A stretch of 64,000 nucleotides of DNA, taken from NCBI RefSeq assembly GCF_002760435.1, contig NZ_AUUU01000073.1, positions 1 through 64,000 of the forward strand. Direction: 5' to 3'. The position numbers and the translations under genes were made by a program. The notes under the pieces are model-generated. The model ran no database searches and was not told where the DNA came from. It saw nothing but the letters and a program-made list of their open reading frames with translations. Origin of the DNA: Clostridium sp. LS. GTDB taxonomy: Bacteria > Bacillota > Clostridia > Clostridiales > Clostridiaceae. The first letter of the stretch is position 1; every line of letters begins with the position of its first letter. Shown here in pieces: positions 56,638 through 64,000 of the stretch.

Positions 56638-59463
56638 TTATTTAAGAATATTCTTTAAATATTTTCCCGTATATGATTCTTCAACTTTACACAGTTCTTC
56701 TGGAGTTCCTGTTTTAATAATGGTTCCTCCCTTATCTCCGCCTTCTGGCCCTAAATCAATTAGATGATCAGCACATTTTATCATATCTAAATTATGCTCG
56801 ATTACAACAACAGTATTTCCTGCTTCAACTAAACTTTGAAGTATCTCTATCAACCTGCTAACATCATCTACATGTAACCCTGTAGTTGGCTCATCTAATA
56901 TATACAATGTCTTTCCTGTACTTCTCTTAGACAATTCATATGCCAATTTAATTCTTTGAGCTTCTCCTCCTGACAATTGAGTTGATGGCTGACCTAATCT
57001 TATATACCCAAGACCTACATCATTTAATGTTCTTAGTTTGTTTTCAATTCTTGGGATATTCTCAAAGAACTTCAATGCTTCTTCAACTGTCATGTTTAAT
57101 ACATCATCTATATTCTTACCTTTGTACTTAACTTCTAACGTTTCTCTATTATATCTCTTTCCTTTACAAACTTCACATGGTACATACACATCTGATAAAA
57201 ATTGCATTTCGATTTTAATTATTCCATCTCCAGAGCAAGCTTCACATCTTCCACCTTTAACATTAAAACTGAAGCGCCCTTGCTTGTATCCTCTCATTTT
57301 AGCTTCTGTAGTTTGTGAGAAGAGTTCTCTTATCATATCAAATGTACCTGTGTAAGTAGCTGGATTAGATCGAGGAGTTCTTCCTATTGGACTTTGGTTT
57401 ATATCTATTATTTTATCAATATTCTCGTATCCAACTATCTCTTTATGATTTCCTACAGGATTTTTACTCCTATTTACCAGTCTATTTAAACCCTTATAAA
57501 GTATTTCATTTACTAAAGTACTCTTACCGGACCCAGAAACCCCTGTAACCATTGTTAGAGTACCAAGTGGAATTGTTATGTTTATGTTCTTTAAATTATT
57601 TTCCTTAGCACCTATAATTTTTATGTTTTGCCCGTTTCCTTTTCTTCTTATACTTGGAATAGGTATTGATTTTTTCCCAGTTAAATATTGCCCAGTTATA
57701 GACTGTTCACAAGCCTTAACCTCATCAAGAGTTCCCGCAATTACTACTTCTCCTCCATGTTCACCTGCACCTGGTCCAATATCAACAATAAAATCCGCTT
57801 CTCTCATAGTATCCTCATCGTGCTCAACAACAACTACAGTATTTCCAACATCTCTTAAGTTTTTTAATGTATGTATTAATCTATCATTATCTCTTTGATG
57901 CAGACCAATACTAGGTTCATCCAAAATATATAAAACTCCCATTAATGCTGAACCTATTTGAGTCGCAAGTCTTATTCTTTGAGATTCCCCTCCCGATAAA
58001 GTTCCTGAATTTCTGGATAGGCTTAAGTAATCAAGACCAACATCCAATAAAAATTGTAATCTATTTTTAATTTCCTTTACAATTTGCTCACTAATAATTC
58101 TATTCTTTTCTGAAAATTCTATTCCATTTATAAATTCAAGTTCTTCTTTTATTGACATACTTGTAAATTCATATATGTTTTTTCCACCGACAGTAACTCC
58201 TAACACTTCCTTTTTCAATCTAGCACCCTTGCACTTAGGACAGAAATCATTACTCATATACTGTTCTATTTCACCTTTAATAAGATCCGAATTACTTTCT
58301 CTATACCTTCTCCCTAGCGCGTTGATTTCTCCTTCAAATGCATAGTTATATGTAGCTTTGATTCCATCTTTAACATATTCAACTTTAAGTTTTTTTCCTT
58401 CTGTTCCATATAATAATAAATCAACGTGTTTTTTATCTAAATCTTTTATAGGAGTATTTAAATCCAGTCCATATTCTTTAGTTAACGCTTGAAGTATTGC
58501 ATATGTCCAAGAGTCCTCTTTAAGTCTTCCACTGCCCCAGCTTGCTATAGCTCCATCCATAACACTTAATTCTTTGTTAGGTATAACTAGTTTCTCATCA
58601 ATTTCCATCAAGCTTCCAAGGCCATCGCAATGATCACATTTTCCATACGGAGCATTAAATGAAAATAATCTTGGTGATAATTCATCAATGCTTATACCAC
58701 AATCAGCACAAGCAAAATTTTCACTAAATAGAGTCTCTTCTCCTCCTATAACACTAGCTATTACTAATCCTTCCCCCATTTTTAGAGATGCTTCTATGGA
58801 TTCTGTAAGTCTTCCTTCTATTCCCTCTTTTATAACAATTCTATCTATAACAGCTTCAATATTATGTTTTTTATTTTTATCTAATTTCACTTCTTCTTCT
58901 GTTAAATCATAAATTTCTCCGTCAATTCTAGCCCTAACGTACCCATTCTTCTTTATGTTTTCTAATATCTTTTCATGAGTTCCTTTTCGCCCCTTAATCA
59001 CAGGAGATAATATTTGAAGCTTAGTTTTATCCCCATAGCCCATAATCTTATCAACAATTTGATCGACAGATTGTTGAGTAATTTCTTTTCCACACTTTGG
59101 GCAATGCGGAACTCCAACTCTTGCATATAGCAATCTTAAATAATCATATATTTCAGTTATTGTACCAACTGTAGATCTTGGATTCTTACTTGTTGTTTTC
59201 TGGTCTATTGATATAGCTGGTGACAAACCTTCAATATACTCAACATTTGGCTTATCCATTTGTCCTAAAAATTGTCGTGCATAAGAAGATAAAGATTCTA
59301 CGTACCTTCTTTGCCCTTCTGCATATAATGTATCAAAGGCCAAAGATGACTTACCTGAACCTGATAGACCTGTAAGTATAACTAATTTATCTCTTGGTAT
59401 TTCCAAACTAACATTTTTTAAATTATTTACTTTCGCACCTCTGATTACTATTTTATCGTTCAT
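56638..59463 (-). CDS. uvrA: Excinuclease ABC subunit A (UvrA)
   Basis: DNA-damage recognition ATPase. The 941 residues have two ABC ATPase modules ([14 protein letters not shown] about 32-45; [14 protein letters not shown] about 638-651; signature [14 protein letters not shown] and [14 protein letters not shown]) and zinc-binding cysteine pairs (CPKC, CADC/CDHC, CEAC/CEVC). I start at ATG 59463 after GGGGGT; an in-frame TTG 18 bases upstream overlaps that site. uvrB lies upstream with the interrupted repeat D-E between them. Classical uvrB-uvrA order. Confidence 0.97.
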   Translation of the reverse strand: MNDKIVIRGAKVNNLKNVSLEIPRDKLVILTGLSGSGKSSLAFDTLYAEGQRRYVESLSSYARQFLGQMDKPNVEYIEGLSPAISIDQKTTSKNPRSTVGTITEIYDYLRLLYARVGVPHCPKCGKEITQQSVDQIVDKIMGYGDKTKLQILSPVIKGRKGTHEKILENIKKNGYVRARIDGEIYDLTEEEVKLDKNKKHNIEAVIDRIVIKEGIEGRLTESIEASLKMGEGLVIASVIGGEETLFSENFACADCGISIDELSPRLFSFNAPYGKCDHCDGLGSLMEIDEKLVIPNKELSVMDGAIASWGSGRLKEDSWTYAILQALTKEYGLDLNTPIKDLDKKHVDLLLYGTEGKKLKVEYVKDGIKATYNYAFEGEINALGRRYRESNSDLIKGEIEQYMSNDFCPKCKGARLKKEVLGVTVGGKNIYEFTSMSIKEELEFINGIEFSEKNRIISEQIVKEIKNRLQFLLDVGLDYLSLSRNSGTLSGGESQRIRLATQIGSALMGVLYILDEPSIGLHQRDNDRLIHTLKNLRDVGNTVVVVEHDEDTMREADFIVDIGPGAGEHGGEVVIAGTLDEVKACEQSITGQYLTGKKSIPIPSIRRKGNGQNIKIIGAKENNLKNINITIPLGTLTMVTGVSGSGKSTLVNEILYKGLNRLVNRSKNPVGNHKEIVGYENIDKIIDINQSPIGRTPRSNPATYTGTFDMIRELFSQTTEAKMRGYKQGRFSFNVKGGRCEACSGDGIIKIEMQFLSDVYVPCEVCKGKRYNRETLEVKYKGKNIDDVLNMTVEEALKFFENIPRIENKLRTLNDVGLGYIRLGQPSTQLSGGEAQRIKLAYELSKRSTGKTLYILDEPTTGLHVDDVSRLIEILQSLVEAGNTVVVIEHNLDMIKCADHLIDLGPEGGDKGGTIIKTGTPEELCKVEESYTGKYLKNILK

Positions 59464-59483
59464 TACATTACCCCCGATCAACT

Positions 59484-59829
59484 CAGTTAACAGTTAGCAG
59501 GTAACAGTTAACAGTTTTATGATGAAATTTCTTACGAAATTTCTAAAAATTATATTTTAAAGTTTTAGCCTTTTTATTCTTAATTTTTTACATTTATTGA
59601 TTCTAATATTCTAACATACAATCTATATACTTTAATAAATTATCACCCTCCACTTGCTAGCAGCTTTCAAAAAAACTGTAATAAAATTCACAAAAATTTC
59701 TCACTATTTCATACATATTACTTATATTAAGTCGCATAAATTCTTCTATGCATAATATAATCATAAGAAAAATTCGCCAGAACTTTTCCTCCTTAACTGT
59801 TAATTGTGCATCGTTAACTGTTGACTGAT
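59484..59829. repeat. Stop-codon-linked hairpin repeat, interrupted copy D-E (uvrB to uvrA)
   Basis: The left end (59484-59545: cagttaacagttagcagg..., hairpin gaaatttc-ttac-gaaatttc) and right end (about 59765-59829: a degenerate aaaattcgccagaactttt stem, then cctccttaactgttaattg...ctgttgactga) are those of copies A-C, but about 220 bp of unrelated AT-rich sequence lies between. The right end contains the last uvrB codons and stop. The interrupting part holds no credible gene. Confidence 0.6.
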
Positions 59830-61781
59830 TTAATAATGTCTCTAAGTTCTGCAGCTCTTTCAAATTGCAGGTTTTTAGCAGCTAAAAGCATTTCTTCTGT
59901 AAGGTCTTTAATTAACTTATCTTTTTCTTTCTTAGTAAGCTTTTTCTTATCAGAAGTTTTATATTCTTCAATCTCTTCCGCAACCTTTGTAGCTTCTATT
60001 ACTTCTCTTACATCCTTAATTATCGTTGTTGGTACTATTCCATTTTTTTCGTTATACTCCTTTTGAACAGTTCGTCTTCTTTCGGTTTCTTTTATTGCTT
60101 TATCCATTGATTTTGTTATATTATCTGCATACATTATAACCTTACTCTCTGAATTTCTAGCTGCTCTTCCTATTGTTTGGATTAATGATGTTTCTGATCT
60201 TAAAAAGCCTTCTTTATCTGCATCTAAAATTGCAACTAATGCAACTTCTGGTATATCTAAACCTTCTCTTAAAAGGTTTATTCCTACTAATACATCATAC
60301 TCTCCAAGTCTTAAATCTCTTATAATTTTCATTCTCTCAATTGTATCAATATCTGAATGCATATAGGTCACTTTAATTCCAAGTTCAGTCAAATACTTTG
60401 TTAAATCTTCTGCCATACGCTTGGTTAATGTTGTTATTAATGTCCTAAATCCACGTTCTATAGTTTTATTAATTTCTCCATATAAATCATCTATTTGCCC
60501 TTTAATTGGCCTTATAATAATCTCGGGATCTAATAATCCTGTTGGCCTTATAATTTGCTCTGCTATTACCTCTGAATTATCTATTTCATAAGCAGCTGGA
60601 GTCGCGCTTACGAAAACTATTTGATTAATTTTTTTCTCAAATTCTTCAAATCTTAAAGGTCTATTATCATATGCGCATGGCAATCTAAAACCATAATCAA
60701 CTAATGTATTTTTTCTAGATCTATCTCCTGCGTACATTGCTCTAACCTGTGGCAAAGTCACATGGCTTTCATCAATAAACATTAAAAAGTCTTCTGGAAA
60801 ATAGTCAATTAATGTTTTAGGTGGTGTTCCAGGATCTCTACCGTCTAATATTCTTGAATAATTTTCTATTCCACTGCAATATCCCATCTCTTTTATCATT
60901 TCAATGTCAAAATTTGTTCTTTGTCTTAATCTCTGAGCTTCAAGAAGCTTATCTTGAGCATTAAGCTCTTTTAATCTCTCCTCTAATTCGCCTTCTATAA
61001 TGCCAATTGCCTTATCAACAGTTTCTCTGGAAGTTGCAAAGTGAGATGCAGGTGTAATTGCCACATGATTTCTTTCACCAAGTATTGTTCCTGTTAGTAC
61101 ATCAAATTCTCTTATTCTATCAATTTCATCACCAAAGAATTCAATTCTAATTCCCTTATTAGAATATGAAGCTGGAATTATATCTAAAGAATCCCCGCGA
61201 ACTCTAAAGGTTCCCCTTGAAAAATCTATATCATTTCTCTCATATTGAATTTCTATGAGTTTTTTTATAATTTCATCTCTTTCTTTTTCCATACCAGTTC
61301 TTAAGCTTATAGTTAGCTTTTTATATTCATCTGGATTACCAAGACCATATATGCAGGAAACAGATGCAACAATTATCACATCTCTTCTTTCGAAAAGAGC
61401 TGAAGTGGCTGAATGCCTTAATTTATCTATTTCATCGTTAATAGATGCATCTTTTTCTATGAATGTATCCGTTTGGGGCACATATGCTTCTGGTTGGTAA
61501 TAGTCATAGTATGATACAAAATATTCAACTATATTATCAGGAAAAAACTCCTTAAATTCTGAACATAATTGTGCTGCCAGTGTTTTATTATGAGCCAAAA
61601 TCAAAGTTGGCCTTTGTAATTTCTCTATAATATTTGCCATAGTAAATGTTTTTCCCGAGCCAGTTACCCCAAGCAAAGTTTGCCCTTTATTATTATGTTT
61701 TATTGAATCAACCAACTTGCTTATAGCTTTTGGCTGATCACCAGTAGGCTTAAATTTAGAACGTATTTTAAATTCTCCCAT
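59814..61781 (-). CDS. uvrB: Excinuclease ABC subunit B (UvrB)
   Basis: Helicase-fold protein that verifies DNA damage and recruits UvrC. The 655 residues include Walker [10 protein letters not shown] (about 33-41), the DNA-wedging beta-hairpin [20 protein letters not shown] (about 90-109), helicase motifs (DESH, then QTIGRAARN near 540) and the C-terminal UVR motif ([13 protein letters not shown]). Start ATG 61781 after GGAGGT; an 11-residue upstream extension lacks a site. The last four residues SVNS and the TAA are encoded by the repeat end, so the natural C-terminus was probably altered by the insertion. Confidence 0.97.
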   Translation of the reverse strand: MGEFKIRSKFKPTGDQPKAISKLVDSIKHNNKGQTLLGVTGSGKTFTMANIIEKLQRPTLILAHNKTLAAQLCSEFKEFFPDNIVEYFVSYYDYYQPEAYVPQTDTFIEKDASINDEIDKLRHSATSALFERRDVIIVASVSCIYGLGNPDEYKKLTISLRTGMEKERDEIIKKLIEIQYERNDIDFSRGTFRVRGDSLDIIPASYSNKGIRIEFFGDEIDRIREFDVLTGTILGERNHVAITPASHFATSRETVDKAIGIIEGELEERLKELNAQDKLLEAQRLRQRTNFDIEMIKEMGYCSGIENYSRILDGRDPGTPPKTLIDYFPEDFLMFIDESHVTLPQVRAMYAGDRSRKNTLVDYGFRLPCAYDNRPLRFEEFEKKINQIVFVSATPAAYEIDNSEVIAEQIIRPTGLLDPEIIIRPIKGQIDDLYGEINKTIERGFRTLITTLTKRMAEDLTKYLTELGIKVTYMHSDIDTIERMKIIRDLRLGEYDVLVGINLLREGLDIPEVALVAILDADKEGFLRSETSLIQTIGRAARNSESKVIMYADNITKSMDKAIKETERRRTVQKEYNEKNGIVPTTIIKDVREVIEATKVAEEIEEYKTSDKKKLTKKEKDKLIKDLTEEMLLAAKNLQFERAAELRDIIKSVNS

Positions 61782-62044
61782 TATACTACCTCCATTCCGA
61801 ACAGACATTCGCATTATATGTATATTTTACTTTTCATTAAGAGTTAAGTCAATAAATTATCTTATTTAATTTTTCCAATTAACTATTATCTTATTAATAC
61901 TTTCCAATAAATCCATAGTTTATAATCCAACAATTTAGAATCTTTTATAAAAACTATAAACCAAGCATACACAATAGATCACAGAGGAGATTTCTCAAAT
62001 ATTCGAAGAAGCTAGCTTCAACAAGCTGCTTTTCTCTTTAACTT

Positions 62045-62070
62045 AAAGAAAAAAGTGGCTATGCCACCTT
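62045..62070 (-). terminator. Terminator of the PDZ protein gene
   Basis: GGTGGC-ATA-GCCAC hairpin (complement of 62055-62068) followed by TTTTTTCTTT on the minus strand, eight bases past the stop at 62078. The remaining 61782-62044 shows no gene; gaagctagcttc near 62005 is a small palindrome. Confidence 0.85.
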
Positions 62071-62077
62071 CTATAAA

Positions 62078-63397
62078 TTACAATTTATTATTCTTATTGT
62101 CTTCTTCTTTGGATCCTGAGTTTCTAAGTGTATTCAAAACACTTTTAAAATTGTTATCTTCAACAGGTATTATGTCTTCCTCATTTACGTTTCTAGGTAC
62201 TAATAGAAGGCCAAGCCTAGTACTTTTATTATGTCTAAACTCAATGTCTTTAATATTTCCTTTTGAATCCTTAATTTTTAAAACAGCATTGTACAAGTTT
62301 TCTTTTAGAATTGAATATACTTCTGCTTCTGAATTAACACTTTTATTATTAACTGATACAAGTTTATCTTTAATTCTTACATTAAATTCTCTTACCTTTG
62401 AATTTGGCGAAACTTCCAAAATGGCTAATCCTTCTTCATCACTAACAAACTTAGGCATTCTTTTTTCTTCACCCTTTGCTTGAATTTTCAACATAAATTC
62501 GTGACAAAGAGGCATAAATCCTACAGCAAATAATTCACCTAAAGTTCCAAGTCTAGCAATTTGAGCTGCTATAATTAGAGTAATTCCATAAACAAGTATA
62601 TGACATCCTGACGAGATAGCTTTTTCTCTTTTAGTTCTCGTAAAAGTAATCGAGGAATAGCCTAAAATTGTATAAAACGGAAAAATGGAAATTATACTGC
62701 TACCTATTAAACTAAGTCCTGAAAGTGAACTAATTAATGGCCACCAATCCGGGCTCTGTATAAATGCTGTTGAATAGCTTGTATCTGTATTATTTATATT
62801 TAAGGCTAGCATAATAGCTATTGGTAATACCCAATATCTTTTTAAGGCATATCCACCTAAAATTTTTCTGTCCCTATTAGTGAATACTGGAACCGCTCCT
62901 CTATCACCATCGATTATCACCAAAAAACCCTCAATGATATGAAAGACACCTATAAAAACTATTAGATAAAGTATATCAACATCTAAGATTGTACTATTTA
63001 AAATTTGTGGCATGAATTTGCTGATAAATCTAATAATAATACTAACAGCACCTAATATAGCTCCTGAATATGCAAAACATATTAATCTGGGTTTAATGAA
63101 CATTAATAATATAGATATGATAAATAAATATACAATACCTGAATTCTCACTAAAGACCACACCTAAACTAGTAAGGATTAAACTACCTATGCTCCCCCCT
63201 ATAATCCCTAAAACAAGTTGAGATAGAGTGAGTTCAATAGACGAATTCACACTACCTCCTACGATTATTTTCTGCATTATCATTACTTTTTTATTTTTGA
63301 AATATAATATTATCCCTAGAGTAATCAATAAGAATGTTAGTGGGGGTGTTACTATTGCACCTGCAACATTCCTTAGTGTATATATAAACAAACTCAT
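62078..63397 (-). CDS. Polytopic membrane protein with C-terminal PDZ domain (MinJ-like)
   Basis: A 439-residue protein with about eight TM segments in the first 320 residues and a cytoplasmic PDZ domain after (about 325-405; GLAILEVSPNSKVREFNV, then IKDKLVSVNNKSVNSEAEV). This is the layout of Bacillus MinJ, the DivIVA-MinD bridge that places the division site, and MinJ is also near ctpB and uvrBA in Bacillus. MinJ function is inferred from layout and neighbourhood. ATG 63397 with AGGGGGA; the ribosome site overlaps the stop of the protease gene (TAG at 63409-63411), so the two are coupled. Confidence 0.8.
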   Translation of the reverse strand: MSLFIYTLRNVAGAIVTPPLTFLLITLGIILYFKNKKVMIMQKIIVGGSVNSSIELTLSQLVLGIIGGSIGSLILTSLGVVFSENSGIVYLFIISILLMFIKPRLICFAYSGAILGAVSIIIRFISKFMPQILNSTILDVDILYLIVFIGVFHIIEGFLVIIDGDRGAVPVFTNRDRKILGGYALKRYWVLPIAIMLALNINNTDTSYSTAFIQSPDWWPLISSLSGLSLIGSSIISIFPFYTILGYSSITFTRTKREKAISSGCHILVYGITLIIAAQIARLGTLGELFAVGFMPLCHEFMLKIQAKGEEKRMPKFVSDEEGLAILEVSPNSKVREFNVRIKDKLVSVNNKSVNSEAEVYSILKENLYNAVLKIKDSKGNIKDIEFRHNKSTRLGLLLVPRNVNEEDIIPVEDNNFKSVLNTLRNSGSKEEDNKNNKL

Positions 63398-63408
63398 TTT
63401 ATTTCCCC

Positions 63409-64000
63409 CTACTGAACTTTTCCCTCTATTTTCTGTATCGCTGTTTTTAACTGCTCATCTGTATTTTTGTCATATCCATTTTGATCTATTCCTACAGGTG
63501 TGGCAACTTCAAAATCTGGTGTTATACCTTTTTTATGAATATTTTCACCATTTGGTGTGTAATACTTAGAAATTGTTACTTTAAGACCGCCGATGCCATC
63601 ATTAAACTTGATTGATTGTTGAACTATTCCTTTTCCGAAAGTGGTTTTACCTACAATTGTAGCCACACCATAGTCTCTTAACGCCCCAGTAACAACCTCT
63701 GACGCACTAGCACTATTTTCATTAACTAAAATAACTAGTGGCATTCCTTCTGCCACCCCACCAACCGATAATGAGTCATTTCTATTATTATATTTATCAA
63801 TAGTATATGTTACTATATTTCCCTTTGGTATAAACTGAGATGCAACTCCTACTGCTTCCGTTAACAGCCCGCCAGGATTTTCTCTTAAATCTAGCACAAG
63901 CCCCTTCATGCCTTGATCCTTAAGTGTTCCTATAGCTGCTTTAAAATCCTCTGTAGTATTTTCATTCATAAAAGTTGTAATGCGAATATATCCTATAGAA
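63409..64000 (-). CDS. Carboxy-terminal processing protease, S41 family (5' end beyond window)
   Basis: C-terminal 197 residues of a CtpA/CtpB-type serine protease; the frame stays open to the right edge (IGYIRITTF precedes the first internal Met at 63969), so the N-terminus and PDZ domain are outside. Visible are LVLDLRENPGG, the catalytic serine in NENSASASEVVTGAL and the lysine in VGKTTFGKGIVQ. Such proteases are exported and anchored at the membrane; CtpB in Bacillus cleaves a sporulation regulator, others degrade envelope proteins. It is upstream of and coupled to the PDZ membrane protein gene. Confidence 0.93.
   Translation of the reverse strand, partial: SIGYIRITTFMNENTTEDFKAAIGTLKDQGMKGLVLDLRENPGGLLTEAVGVASQFIPKGNIVTYTIDKYNNRNDSLSVGGVAEGMPLVILVNENSASASEVVTGALRDYGVATIVGKTTFGKGIVQQSIKFNDGIGGLKVTISKYYTPNGENIHKKGITPDFEVATPVGIDQNGYDKNTDEQLKTAIQKIEGKVQ

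Noticed and set aside
59657-59863. 68-codon frame overlapping the uvrB end
   Set aside because: Runs through uvrB in another frame and through repeat sequence; no ribosome site or recognisable domain.

Overview
The window is AT-rich, nearly every gene lies on the minus strand, and its gene set (DnaE with a PHP domain, RapZ-YvcK-WhiA, pfkA-pyk, MotAB/Che, ABC sugar transport without its own ATPase, YesM/YesN-type two-component system, manganese catalase) fits a motile, saccharolytic Clostridium of the sensu stricto group. The species cannot be fixed from sequence alone. No rRNA, tRNA, prophage, transposase gene or CRISPR array was seen.

Region 1 (1-7763) is a motility and chemotaxis block read right to left: motA, motB, then, after a terminator, cheA, an mcp, cheR and cheB. 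No cheW or cheY lies inside the window.

Region 2 (8050-37226) is the accessory heart of the window: a beta-glucan locus of about 29 kb. In transcription order it holds a membrane-anchored solute-binding protein with a YesM-type kinase and YesN-type regulator (likely sensor), a secreted lichenase, an ABC importer (binding lipoprotein and two permeases), a chemoreceptor, a DUF624 protein, a GH94 phosphorylase, a 1052-residue phosphorylase resembling GH161/GH149, a LacI regulator, a second GH94 phosphorylase (probably laminaribiose-type) and a large surface laminarinase with wall-binding repeats and four carbohydrate-binding modules. A manganese catalase and a 6-phospho-beta-glucosidase-like GH1 enzyme follow. 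The reading is: cut laminarin, lichenan or similar glucan outside, import oligosaccharides, cleave them with phosphate inside to save ATP, and steer toward the substrate with a dedicated chemoreceptor. The lichenase gene sits between two diverged copies of one promoter block and two alike terminators, and a 230-bp palindromic repeat splits the binding-protein gene from its permeases.

Region 3 (37722-64000) is conserved core: an rRNA uracil methyltransferase with an attenuator-like leader, pyk, pfkA, dnaE, a Dabb-domain protein, whiA-yvcK-rapZ, murB, uvrC, a class B penicillin-binding protein with its SEDS partner and an FHA protein, uvrA, uvrB, a MinJ-like PDZ membrane protein and the end of a carboxy-terminal processing protease cut by the window edge. 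Four intergenic gaps here are filled by one family of hairpin-bearing repeats that begin at or inside the stop codon of the upstream gene; their stems keep pairing while their sequences differ.
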